A stretch of 63,689 nucleotides of DNA from Bacteroidales bacterium UBA4116 (GCA_002381645.1 DFXE01000025.1:131597-195285); one strand, 5' to 3'. Shown: positions 55,585 to 63,570, numbered from the stretch's first letter. A program made the numbers and translations. Notes: generated by a model from the sequence alone, not told the origin.

Positions 55585-56850
55585 ATGAATTTAAAAAAAG
55601 GATACAAAATAGAGCTTCTCATAGGAGACGAAATAGAAGTTTTAGAAAAAATAGGTGAAGGGGGGCAGGGTGTTGTGTATCGAATCTCGCTTCATGGGCA
55701 AGAATATGCTTTGAAATGGTACAAAAAGAAGCCAACGTCAAAGTTCTATGCTAACCTTAAAAAAAACATAGAAAAAGGGGCACCATCTTCCGCCTTTTTA
55801 TGGCCGTTATATTTAACAAAGAAAGATGTTGACGGATGTTTTGGCTATGTGATGAATATAAGGGAGAAATCATATGTTAGTTTTTCTAATTTTCTTTTAG
55901 CTAAATGCCGTTTTAAAAGTGTTTCGGCCATGATGAATGCGGCCTTAATAATATGTTACAGCTTTAAATCTTTACACAACAAAGGGTATAGTTATCAAGA
56001 CATTAATGATGGAAACTTTTTTATCAACCCTGAGAATGGCGATGTCTTAATTTGCGACAATGACAATGTTGCTCCGTTTGGAGAAAACTTAGGAATAGTT
56101 GGAAAATGTAGATATATGGCTCCTGAAGTAGTTTTAGGAAAATCCTTACCCAATACACAAAGTGATAGATTTTCTTTATCAATAATTTTGTTTTTACTTC
56201 TATTTAATAATCACCCATTAGAAGGACGTATGATCACATCTTGTCCTTGTTTAACTGAAGAGTATGAAAAAAGGTTTTATGGAACTGATCCGGTCTTTAT
56301 TTTTGACAAAGAAAGGGATATAAATAGGCCTGTATTAGGCATTCATACAAATGTAATAAAAAGGTGGCCATTATTTCCGGTTTACATTCAAGAAATTTTC
56401 AGAAAGGCATTCAGTGTTAAAACAATTACAACCACCAATGAACGAATTATAGAATCAGAGTGGATAAAAGTTTTTTTTAGGTTAAGGGATGAGCTTATCA
56501 CTTGTCAGTGTAACAATGAGATCTTTGTAAATATCGAAGAAGACGTTTGCTCTTGTTTGAATTGTAAACAGAAATACAAACGACCAGTTCTTTTGAAAAT
56601 AGATGGTCGGATTATAGCTCTATCTAAAAACAAAGTCATTTACGAAAGTAATACGGACAACATTATCGGGATAGTTTCTGAAAATAAAAAATATACAGGG
56701 ATGCTAGGGTTGAAAAATTTAACAAATAATGTATGGGTTTTAACAAATAAAGATTTGACTCAGCGCCCTATTGCTAAAGATACTACTTGTCCTTTATTAG
56801 TGGGGAACAAAGTAAACATAGGAAATGCAAGTATTATTGAAGTTATTTAA
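55585..56850 (+). CDS. Ser/Thr-type protein kinase with zinc ribbon (TerY-P triad kinase)
   Basis: A 421-residue cytoplasmic kinase. Landmarks: glycine loop GEGGQGVVY (24-32), K44 in ALKWYK, catalytic loop YQDINDGNFF with D139 and N144 (HRD is YQD), metal-binding D158 in ICDNDN (DFG replaced), APE at 179-181 and D194. After the kinase domain there is a four-to-five-cysteine zinc ribbon (C307, C309, C322, C324, C327) and a ~90-residue beta-rich tail (LGLKNLTNNVWVLT, PLLVGNKVNIG) that may be FHA-like. Kinase + vWA + PP2C in one operon is the TerY-phosphorylation triad. Substrates are unknown. Confidence 0.85.
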   Translation: MNLKKGYKIELLIGDEIEVLEKIGEGGQGVVYRISLHGQEYALKWYKKKPTSKFYANLKKNIEKGAPSSAFLWPLYLTKKDVDGCFGYVMNIREKSYVSFSNFLLAKCRFKSVSAMMNAALIICYSFKSLHNKGYSYQDINDGNFFINPENGDVLICDNDNVAPFGENLGIVGKCRYMAPEVVLGKSLPNTQSDRFSLSIILFLLLFNNHPLEGRMITSCPCLTEEYEKRFYGTDPVFIFDKERDINRPVLGIHTNVIKRWPLFPVYIQEIFRKAFSVKTITTTNERIIESEWIKVFFRLRDELITCQCNNEIFVNIEEDVCSCLNCKQKYKRPVLLKIDGRIIALSKNKVIYESNTDNIIGIVSENKKYTGMLGLKNLTNNVWVLTNKDLTQRPIAKDTTCPLLVGNKVNIGNASIIEVI

Positions 56851-56867
56851 TATCAAAATTGTCAAAT

Positions 56868-57575
56868 ATGAGTTTTTTAGACGAAACAGTAGAAATTCCA
56901 AGAAGAACAATGGTGTTGTTTTTTTTGGTGGATACATCAGGTAGTATGATTGGAGAAAAGATAGGCTCTGTTAATGATGCCATTTTTGAAACTGTTCCTG
57001 AAATCAAGATATTGTCGGCAGATAATGCAGATGCTCAAATAAAAATAGCAGCTCTGAGTTTTAATTCTGATGTCTGTTGGCTTTACGATCAGCCTGTTGA
57101 TTCAGAGTCTTTTTCATGGAATCCTCTAAATGCCGGAGGGGTTACAAATCTTGGAGAAGCTTTGGAAGAATTGAACCTCAAGCTTTCTAAAAATGAGTTT
57201 ATGAAAGAAGCGACAGGTTCTTTTGCTCCTGTAATTATTTTATTATCAGATGGTGCTCCAACTGACGACTATAAAAAAGGGTTGAATACTTTAAAGAATA
57301 ATAAATGGTTCAGGGTTGCTATAAAAATAGCAATTGCGATTGGGAATGACGCAGATAAATCTGTTTTGACGGAAATTACAGGAAATGCAGAAGCTGTTAT
57401 AGAAGTGCATGCTTCATCCACTCTGAAAAAATTAATTAGATTTGTAAGTATTCGTTCTTCTGAAATAAACAGTAAAAGTAGCGGGGTTAATTCGGATAAG
57501 AGCCTAGATATAATAGATGAAATAAAGGATTTTGTTGATCAAGAAAATATAAATGACACAGATGATGGCTGGTGA
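56868..57575 (+). CDS. vWA-domain protein (TerY-like)
   Basis: A 235-residue von Willebrand factor A protein. The start is the ATG at 56868 (MSFLDETVEIPRR); a TTG three codons up is unlikely. The metal-ion-dependent adhesion site is complete: D22-x-S24-x-S26 (VDTSGSM), T93 in GGVTNLGEAL and D128 in LLSDGAPTDD. A ~40-residue charged C-terminal tail follows. In TerY-P systems the vWA protein is thought to be the scaffold or target of the kinase and phosphatase. The gene starts 17 nt after the kinase and overlaps the PP2C gene by 23 nt. Confidence 0.88.
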   Translation: MSFLDETVEIPRRTMVLFFLVDTSGSMIGEKIGSVNDAIFETVPEIKILSADNADAQIKIAALSFNSDVCWLYDQPVDSESFSWNPLNAGGVTNLGEALEELNLKLSKNEFMKEATGSFAPVIILLSDGAPTDDYKKGLNTLKNNKWFRVAIKIAIAIGNDADKSVLTEITGNAEAVIEVHASSTLKKLIRFVSIRSSEINSKSSGVNSDKSLDIIDEIKDFVDQENINDTDDGW

Positions 57576-58428
57576 AAAATCCTATTATGAGGTCTTTAAT
57601 ATTTCAGCACAAGGAGCCAATCATGTATCAAAGAATATAGTTTGCCAAGACTATTCATTAAGTGAGATATACAAGGGATTTGCTATAGCTATGGTGGCAG
57701 ATGGACATGGAGGTGATAAATATTTTCGAAGCCATAAAGGATCACAATATGTTTGCGATACAGCGATTAATTCTATTAAATCATTTTTAGAACTAACCTG
57801 TATAACGCCTAAAAATAAAAAAGAATTCTTAGTTAAGAGTGAAGAATATTTAAGACAATTAGCTTCTAATATCATTTCTGATTGGCAAACAAAAGTGAAA
57901 GAAGACTGGCTCCAATTCCCTTTTACTGAAAAGGAACGGAACCTATTAGATGTTACCTCTCGTAGTTGTTATGACATCATGGATAATGTAACCGTGGCTT
58001 ACGGTACCACTTTTATGACAGTTGTAGCTCACTCTGATTTTTGGTTTGGCTTACAAATTGGGGATGGGAAATGTATCAAAATAAATGATGATAATTCTAT
58101 AGGCCAACCTATTCCATGGGATGAAAAATGTTTTTTAAACCAAACAACATCTCTGTGTGATATAAATGCCATTGACAACTTTAGATATCATTTTGAATTA
58201 AACATAAACAAACCACCCATTGCCTTTTTTTTAGGTAGTGATGGAGTTGATGATTCTTTCTCCAATGAAGAACAGTTGAATGCTTTTTATGAAAAAGTAT
58301 TATCAATGTATAATACACATGATTTTGAAGATGCCAACAACGAATTAGAAGATTTTTTACCTAAATTATCAACAAAAGGTAGTGGCGATGATATATCTAT
58401 AGCTCTCATAAAACATTCACATTCTTAG
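57553..58428 (+). CDS. PP2C-type protein phosphatase
   Basis: A 291-residue Mg/Mn-dependent phosphatase that should reverse the partner kinase. Metal ligands are visible: D33 in IVCQDYS, D50 in MVADGHGG, D230 in LGSDGVDDSF and D279-D280 in GSGDDIS. The protein is a bare catalytic domain without membrane or sensor parts. The start ATG at 57553 lies inside the vWA gene (23-nt overlap), so translation is coupled; a second ATG three codons on is also possible. It ends 7 nt before the repeat-protein gene. Confidence 0.88.
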   Translation: MTQMMAGEKSYYEVFNISAQGANHVSKNIVCQDYSLSEIYKGFAIAMVADGHGGDKYFRSHKGSQYVCDTAINSIKSFLELTCITPKNKKEFLVKSEEYLRQLASNIISDWQTKVKEDWLQFPFTEKERNLLDVTSRSCYDIMDNVTVAYGTTFMTVVAHSDFWFGLQIGDGKCIKINDDNSIGQPIPWDEKCFLNQTTSLCDINAIDNFRYHFELNINKPPIAFFLGSDGVDDSFSNEEQLNAFYEKVLSMYNTHDFEDANNELEDFLPKLSTKGSGDDISIALIKHSHS

Positions 58429-58435
58429 GACTATA

Positions 58436-60205
58436 ATGGAAAAATTGGATTTTGAGCACGCCATATCTCTGGATAATCCGGAAGATATACTCCGATATAT
58501 AGTATCTATTTACGGAGAGTCTATTTACTGTGAGAGATTAAGATTGAACAATCTACTGTCTGATTTAATAATCAGCAATGACAGGATGAAGAGATTGCTA
58601 AAACGTGCTATATTAGAAGATCATTTGTCAGAAATGATCTATGAGATAAAAGATTTGCCTCGTCAAGATAGATATTTAAAAATAAAGTCATTAATTCAAT
58701 ATGTACGGGAAGCTAACGGTTATGAAACAATAACCTCAGAGAGCATTGTTTATACTCTTGCTAAAGGCTTGATCTCCTCAAATAGAGAATTGAATACAAA
58801 TTTGTCTATTGCTGGAAAAATAGCAATTGACTATAAGGATATATTTTCTGGATTAATCTCAAGTTACTATCCTTTATCTGCTCGACTAATAGAAAAATAC
58901 AAAAATAACTGGCACTGGCAAGGAGTTCATGGACTAAGCAATAATCCTCATTACCCTTGGAATGACGATTCTGTAAAGAAATATGAGGATAAATGGAATT
59001 GGAAGACGCTAAGCGAAAATGAAAATATCCCTTGGACAGAAAGCTTAATTAAAGAATTCGAAGACAGATGGTACTGGGAAGATTTAAGTATGAATAAATC
59101 ACTGCCATGGTCGGAGCCTTTAATCGAAAGATACAAAAGCAAATGGATTTGGGGGACTGAATACTCTGATCTCGGGAATTATGGGTTAAGCGTAAACAAT
59201 TCAATTCCATGGACTGATAAACTAATAGACAAATATCAGGACAAATGGAATTGGCATTATTTAAGTTCGAATAAAGCTTTACCTTGGTCTGGAAATTTAA
59301 TAGAAAAATATAGGAATAGGTGGGACTGGTTTGGCCTGAGTAGAAACGAAGGTATTCATTGGACGATAAATTTAATCGACAAATATAAAAACTATTTAGA
59401 CTGGGATATATTAAGCAGCAAAAGTAAATCTTCTTTTGTTTGGGATATTGATCTTGTTGATAAATTTTCTACCCTTTGGAACTGGAGATATTTGTGTATA
59501 AATAGAGCCCTCCCATGGTCTGTTACTTTTATTGAACAACTTGAAAAAATACATAAAACGCCGTTCTTGTTATACTATTACTTAAGCAGCAATGAATCTA
59601 TAGATTGGACTGAAGATTATATTGAAAGTAATAAGAACAGGTGGGATTGGCATAGAATGAGCTCAAACAAAGCACTCCCTTGGTCTGAAGATTTTATAGA
59701 AAAATATATAGATAAATGGAATTGGAATGTGTTGACAACAAACAAAGCGATCCCTTGGACAGAAAAATTTATAAAAAAATACAACGACAAATGGAATTGG
59801 CATGAATTTAGAATAAATAATTCTATTCCCTGGACTAAAGAATTAATGCAAATGTATACTGATAGAAAGGATTGGCATTGGTTAAGTGGATGTTATAGCT
59901 TGCCATGGACAGAAGATCTCATAAGGACATTTGATGATAAGTGGATTTGGTCCTCATTAAGTATTAATGGTTCAATTCCATGGTCTGAGGATTTGTTAAA
60001 TGCATTTATTGACAAATGGAATTGGAAACAGTTGAGTGATAATGAATCATTGCCTTGGTCTGAACATTTAATTGTAAAATTTAAAGATAAATGGGACTGG
60101 AGTGCCTTATGTTACAATAAAGGGATTTACAATAAATTACTTTCCGAATATACAGAAGATGATATCGATCATCTCATTGGTCGTATCTCAAGTGTCAATA
60201 CTTGA
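58436..60205 (+). CDS. Trp-rich repeat protein, fourth gene of the TerY-P-like operon
   Basis: A 589-residue protein with no signal peptide. Residues 1-145 are helical (ILRYIVSIYGESIYCERLRL, NLLSDLI, RLLKRAI) and resemble a helical module I remember at the N terminus of assorted bacterial stress and signalling proteins, without a firm name. Residues ~147-564 are about 16 tandem units of 22-24 residues with consensus DKWNWxxLSxNxxLPWSExLIEKY; about 44 tryptophans lie in 420 residues. The last ~25 residues are unique. I do not recognise a named family. The 7-nt gap to PP2C ties it to the phospho-switch; substrate, sensor or effector are all possible. Confidence 0.8.
   Translation: MEKLDFEHAISLDNPEDILRYIVSIYGESIYCERLRLNNLLSDLIISNDRMKRLLKRAILEDHLSEMIYEIKDLPRQDRYLKIKSLIQYVREANGYETITSESIVYTLAKGLISSNRELNTNLSIAGKIAIDYKDIFSGLISSYYPLSARLIEKYKNNWHWQGVHGLSNNPHYPWNDDSVKKYEDKWNWKTLSENENIPWTESLIKEFEDRWYWEDLSMNKSLPWSEPLIERYKSKWIWGTEYSDLGNYGLSVNNSIPWTDKLIDKYQDKWNWHYLSSNKALPWSGNLIEKYRNRWDWFGLSRNEGIHWTINLIDKYKNYLDWDILSSKSKSSFVWDIDLVDKFSTLWNWRYLCINRALPWSVTFIEQLEKIHKTPFLLYYYLSSNESIDWTEDYIESNKNRWDWHRMSSNKALPWSEDFIEKYIDKWNWNVLTTNKAIPWTEKFIKKYNDKWNWHEFRINNSIPWTKELMQMYTDRKDWHWLSGCYSLPWTEDLIRTFDDKWIWSSLSINGSIPWSEDLLNAFIDKWNWKQLSDNESLPWSEHLIVKFKDKWDWSALCYNKGIYNKLLSEYTEDDIDHLIGRISSVNT
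58874..60127 (+). repeat. Tandem coding repeats of about 66-72 bp
   Basis: About 16 in-frame units encoding the W-x-W / LSxN / PW(S/T) repeat. At the DNA level the units have diverged (many synonymous changes), so the array is old and not a recent tandem expansion. Units 4 and 9 are irregular: unit 4 has an insertion, and unit 9 has lost both W of the W-x-W. Confidence 0.85.
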
Positions 60206-60280
60206 TCCTTAGGGATAATGTATTCTGTTTTTTGTTGTTATGATTTAACATTACACTTTATGTTGTAAAAGTAAAAAACG

Positions 60281-60838
60281 ATGACGAAAGGTAAAATATC
60301 TATTTTAGGATTATCGAGAGGCTTTTTTCGAAGTTTTGCTTTACTTCTGTTTTGGCTCTTATGCCCTCCAATTTTTTTCTTTTTAGGAAAAAAATGGAGC
60401 AAAATGAGTGTAAGAAAAAGATGGCTACTTTCATGTCTATCTCCAGTCGCAATTCTTGTCTTTTTGATTGTAATATTTATGTTTTCTTTTGAGATAGAAG
60501 AGTATAGTATGAAAAATAAGTATCGGAATAGAGAAGATATAGGAAAAATGATTGGAGTAGAGTTCCCTCAGTACAAAGAAGAATATAGGTTTTTGCAAGG
60601 AGGGAGAGTTAGCTTTAATGGAGATTATGCAATGATAGTAAACTTGAAATTCTCTAAAAACTGTGATTTAACAAAGTTCTACAAAGAATTTGAAACCTTA
60701 AAAGCTGAAGATCCTTTTCATCATATCTCTTCATCTGACTTAAAGTGTTCTTTTAGTAGAATTGATGATTATACGTTTTTCTATTTGGATGTAAATAAGC
60801 CTGATAGTACAGTCGTGTTAAAATATGGATCATGGTGA
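60281..60838 (+). CDS. Small two-helix membrane protein of the cargo region
   Basis: A 185-residue protein. Two hydrophobic helices (residues ~17-37 FALLLFWLLCPPIFFFLG and ~47-70 LLSCLSPVAILVFLIVIFMF) are followed by a ~115-residue soluble domain, probably outside the membrane. That domain includes FPQYKEEYRFLQGGRVSFNG and FYKEFETLKAEDP. No family is recognised. It is 75 nt after the repeat-protein gene and the last gene before the right end of the element. It may be a membrane effector or unrelated cargo. Confidence 0.65.
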   Translation: MTKGKISILGLSRGFFRSFALLLFWLLCPPIFFFLGKKWSKMSVRKRWLLSCLSPVAILVFLIVIFMFSFEIEEYSMKNKYRNREDIGKMIGVEFPQYKEEYRFLQGGRVSFNGDYAMIVNLKFSKNCDLTKFYKEFETLKAEDPFHHISSSDLKCSFSRIDDYTFFYLDVNKPDSTVVLKYGSW

Positions 60839-60869
60839 TCTTTGAATCCGCAACTATCCCTATCAAGTC

Positions 60870-60891
60870 TGTGTGCAAATTGTGTGCAAAT
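60870..60891 (+). repeat. 22-bp terminal direct repeat, right copy
   Basis: Exact copy of 48229-48250 (two tandem tgtgcaaat units), 48 bp inside the right attachment site. With the left copy it marks both element ends and is a candidate integrase arm site. Confidence 0.65.
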
Positions 60892-60895
60892 AAAA

Positions 60896-60935
60896 AAGAA
60901 GAGAGACTTGCGGTATAACGTAAGTCTCTCTTCTT
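60896..60935 (-). terminator. Element-borne terminator of the restored tRNA-Met
   Basis: A 17-bp stem with one wobble pair (60896-60912 / 60919-60935), 6-nt loop and a following T-run on the minus strand. It lies directly after the tRNA 3' end and resembles, but is not identical to, the native terminator now stranded at 48023-48050. Confidence 0.75.
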
Positions 60936-60939
60936 TAGT

Positions 60940-60985
60940 GTAGCGAGACCCGGGATTGAACCGGGGACCTCATGATTATGAATCA
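60940..60985 (-). repeat. Attachment-site repeat, right (rebuilds tRNA 3' half)
   Basis: The 46-bp copy supplied by the element that restores the 3' half of tRNA-Met after integration. The recombination crossover lies somewhere within it. Confidence 0.88.
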
Positions 60986-61014
60986 TGCGCTCTAACCAGC
61001 TGAGCTATCTCGCC
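60941..61014 (-). tRNA. tRNA-Met (CAT), integration target
   Basis: A 74-nt cloverleaf on the minus strand. The acceptor strands ggcgaga and tctcgct pair (with G1-U72), the D-arm has agctcagctggttaga and the anticodon loop ttcataa gives CAT. The T-arm has ggttcaatccc, and CCA is not encoded. The 1-72 pair points to the elongator; a lysidine-modified Ile-CAT tRNA cannot be fully excluded by eye. Confidence 0.92.
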
Positions 61015-61037
61015 ATTACCGTTCGGTTTGAACGCTG

Positions 61038-61068
61038 CAAAAGTAGATGTAATTTTTGTTCTGTGCAA
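61038..61068 (-). promoter_or_regulatory. Promoter of the tRNA-Met gene
   Basis: On the minus strand TTG (61066-61068) is followed after 20 nt by tacttttg (61038-61045), fitting the Bacteroidetes -33/-7 consensus, about 23 nt ahead of the tRNA 5' end. Confidence 0.65.
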
Positions 61069-61201
61069 CTCTTTTAAGAAAAAAGTAGCGTTGTGAACTA
61101 AACAGGTTATTAAAGTGTTTTAACATGAAATGTTTTATATCTTATATACTAATGCATATCGAATCTTTTATGTATCTTGGAGCAAAATTAATCTATGAGG
61201 G

Positions 61202-61585
61202 ATGAAGAAGGAAAAGTTTCATATTGAGTACGTTTTTGATACCGTTTCACGAAGAAGTTTATGGAATCACCTTACCACACCACCCGGACTCTCTTCATGG
61301 TTTGCCGACGATGTAACGATCTCCGATAATACCTATGTTTTTAAATGGGATAAAGAAGAACAAATAGCTGAGGTACTGTCAATGAAACCTGAAATAAGTG
61401 TGCGCTACCGTTGGACCGACGAAGAGAATGACTCAATTTACTTTGAATTTATTATCCATACTATCGAGCTTACCGGCGCGACAGCACTTGAAATAACGGA
61501 TTTTGCTGAACCCGATGAAAAACAAGACTCCATAGAGTTGTGGGATACCCAGATAACCGAATTGAAACGCACGCTTGGGATTTAG
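61202..61585 (+). CDS. START-like domain protein (SRPBCC superfamily)
   Basis: A 127-residue cytoplasmic protein, all of it one START-like/AHSA1-related domain: an opening strand HIEYVFDTVSRRSLWNHLTT, then GLSSWFADDVTI near residue 30 and a C-terminal helix LWDTQITELKRTLGI. Such small domains bind hydrophobic ligands; the ligand is unknown. It lies directly upstream of the lptF/lptG-like gene on the same strand, a pairing I remember from other Bacteroidetes. Confidence 0.82.
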   Translation: MKKEKFHIEYVFDTVSRRSLWNHLTTPPGLSSWFADDVTISDNTYVFKWDKEEQIAEVLSMKPEISVRYRWTDEENDSIYFEFIIHTIELTGATALEITDFAEPDEKQDSIELWDTQITELKRTLGI

Positions 61586-61629
61586 CTTTGTTTTACAGTA
61601 TTCAGTAGGATACTTATGGTTTTTTACAC

Positions 61630-61637
61630 TACTTTTG
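61630..61637 (+). promoter_or_regulatory. -7 box upstream of the LptF/LptG-type gene
   Basis: The octamer tacttttg matches TAnnTTTG and lies 19 nt before the start at 61657, so this gene may have its own promoter in addition to read-through from the START-like gene. Confidence 0.45.
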
Positions 61638-61656
61638 CCCATTCAATGAATTGGCA

Positions 61657-63570
61657 ATGCTGAAAATTAAGCGACTATATATATTCATGCTGCAAACATT
61701 CCTGCCGTTGTTTATTATGACATTCGGCATTTGTTTATTTATTGTCCTGATGCAGTTTTTATGGAGGTATATAGACGATATGGTAGGAAAAGGGTTGGAT
61801 ATGCGGGTGTTGGGGGAAATGTTTCTCTACGCTGCTCTGTCGTTGGTACCTATGGCCCTTCCGCTTGCTATCCTGCTTTCATCCCTGATGACTTTCGGTA
61901 ATTTAGGTGAACGCCTGGAGCTGTTGGCTATGAAATCGGCAGGAGTTTCACTTATCCATATCATGCGGCCGTTGATCGTGCTCATGTGCTTTATCAGCAT
62001 CGGAGCCTTTTTCTTCCAGAACAATGCAATGCCGGTTATCCAGGTAAAACTGTACTCGCTACTTTATTCCATGCGGCAGAAATCTCCCGAACTGGAAATA
62101 CCTGAGGGTGTATTCTACCAGGAAATACCCGGATATAATGTGTATGTAAGGGAGAAAGATAATAGAACCGGATTACTGAAAAACCTGATGATCTATGATT
62201 TTTCCAACGGTTTTAATAATGCCCGTGTTTTCGTAGCGGATTCAGGCCGCCTGAAAACGTCGGCTGATAAACTTTTTCTGGTTCTGACTTTATATAATGG
62301 AGAATCGTTCGAAAATTTAAGGCCGCAATCGGGTTCCGCCCAAAACAAAAATGCTGTACCGTATCGACGTGAAACTTTTCAAAGTAAAGAAATGTTGATT
62401 GAATTTGATGCCAATTTCACAAGAACGGACGAATCTTTATTTCAAAACCAATATATTGGGAAAAATCTGGAGGATCTGCAAACGTCAATTGACTCCATGA
62501 GTATGCGGCTGGACAGTATCAAAGATATCAACGCGGATAATGTTTATGCATCTTCTTATAAAAAAACGTTTCCCGGAATACCCCGAAGAGGTACTGCTAC
62601 GGAAGAGAAACAAAGTTTATCAGAGACACCCATTGTTGTAATGGATTTTGATAGTTTGTACAATGCCGAAACTCCGGGAGGGAAAGCCGCTCTCTTATCA
62701 CGCACTAAATCTTCCATTGACTATTTGAAATCCGATTATTTGTTTAAGGCGGCTACCATAGGGGATGAATCGCTTAAATACAGAAGGCACCTGACGCAAT
62801 GGCATAACATATTCACGGTATCATTCGCGTGTCTCGTCTTTTTCTTTATCGGTGCGCCGCTGGGTGCGATTATCCGAAAAGGGGGCCTGGGTACACCGGT
62901 AGTGATTTCTGTGTTATTGTTTATATTTTACTATGTGATCAATAATATAGGCTTTAAAATGGCACGCGATGGTGTATGGCCGGCGTGGCAGGGAATGTGG
63001 CTAAGTTCCGCGGTGCTTACCCCGCTTGGTGTTTTCCTTACATACAAAGCGGTTAACGATTCTGTTATATTGAGCTCCGATACGTATTTGAATGCGATAA
63101 AGAATATTATAGGCAAGCGTTCGTCACGGAAAGTTGAGAAAAAAGAAGTTATCATATATAGCCCCGATTATGCGGGTTTGCTGCCCCGTCTCGAAAAGTT
63201 AATTCAGGAATGCCAGGTATATTTAACCGGACATAAGCGTTGGATTAATTACATCAGTTACTGGAAGGAAGGCGGGAAAGACGCGGCTGCTGAAAGCCTG
63301 GCAAAAGAAATGGAATCCATTATTGAAGAGTTGTCAAACTCCGATCAGAATCTGATATTGAATAAGCTGATGGATTATCCCGTTATCGGCGGATATAAAC
63401 AATTAGGATCGCATTTAAATAAAAATGTGGGCTTACTGATAGGTTTATTCCTGCCGCTGGGGCTACCTGTTTATTTGATAGCTACTTACCAAAGGAAATT
63501 ATTACGCCAGGATATACGGACGGTCATGAAGGTAAGTAACGAACTTAAAGACATGATTAAAGATTCATAA
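61657..63570 (+). CDS. LptF/LptG-type permease (YjgP/YjgQ)
   Basis: A 637-residue inner-membrane component of the lipopolysaccharide export ABC system. The start is the ATG at 61657; a TTG two codons up is less likely. Three N-terminal helices (~10-35, ~52-78, ~100-120) include LFIVLMQFLWRYIDDMVGKG and the coupling region LGERLELLAMKSAGVSL. A periplasmic beta-jellyroll (~125-290, EGVFYQEIPGYNVYVREK) and three more helices (GAPLGAIIRKGGLGTPV near 410) follow. The C-terminal ~170 residues are a long extension seen in Bacteroidetes proteins. LptF and LptG cannot be told apart here. Confidence 0.9.
   Translation: MLKIKRLYIFMLQTFLPLFIMTFGICLFIVLMQFLWRYIDDMVGKGLDMRVLGEMFLYAALSLVPMALPLAILLSSLMTFGNLGERLELLAMKSAGVSLIHIMRPLIVLMCFISIGAFFFQNNAMPVIQVKLYSLLYSMRQKSPELEIPEGVFYQEIPGYNVYVREKDNRTGLLKNLMIYDFSNGFNNARVFVADSGRLKTSADKLFLVLTLYNGESFENLRPQSGSAQNKNAVPYRRETFQSKEMLIEFDANFTRTDESLFQNQYIGKNLEDLQTSIDSMSMRLDSIKDINADNVYASSYKKTFPGIPRRGTATEEKQSLSETPIVVMDFDSLYNAETPGGKAALLSRTKSSIDYLKSDYLFKAATIGDESLKYRRHLTQWHNIFTVSFACLVFFFIGAPLGAIIRKGGLGTPVVISVLLFIFYYVINNIGFKMARDGVWPAWQGMWLSSAVLTPLGVFLTYKAVNDSVILSSDTYLNAIKNIIGKRSSRKVEKKEVIIYSPDYAGLLPRLEKLIQECQVYLTGHKRWINYISYWKEGGKDAAAESLAKEMESIIEELSNSDQNLILNKLMDYPVIGGYKQLGSHLNKNVGLLIGLFLPLGLPVYLIATYQRKLLRQDIRTVMKVSNELKDMIKDS

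Larger units (their letters stand above)
48060..60985. mobile_element. Integrated mobilizable element in tRNA-Met
   Basis: An element of about 12.9 kb bounded by a 46-bp direct repeat of the tRNA 3' half. Gene order: tyrosine integrase, Abi/HEPN protein, two small HTH proteins, primase-helicase, Toprim primase, candidate oriT, MobV relaxase, then the cargo operon kinase-vWA-PP2C-repeat protein-membrane protein. There are no type IV secretion genes, so it must be mobilised by another conjugative element, like the NBU-type elements of Bacteroides. All genes read in the plus direction, away from the left end. The cargo is visibly more AT-rich than the integration and mobilization genes. Confidence 0.88.

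Noticed and set aside
48060..60985. Full integrative conjugative element
   Set aside because: No VirB4/TraG-type ATPase, coupling protein or other type IV secretion gene; only a relaxase. It is mobilizable, not self-transmissible.
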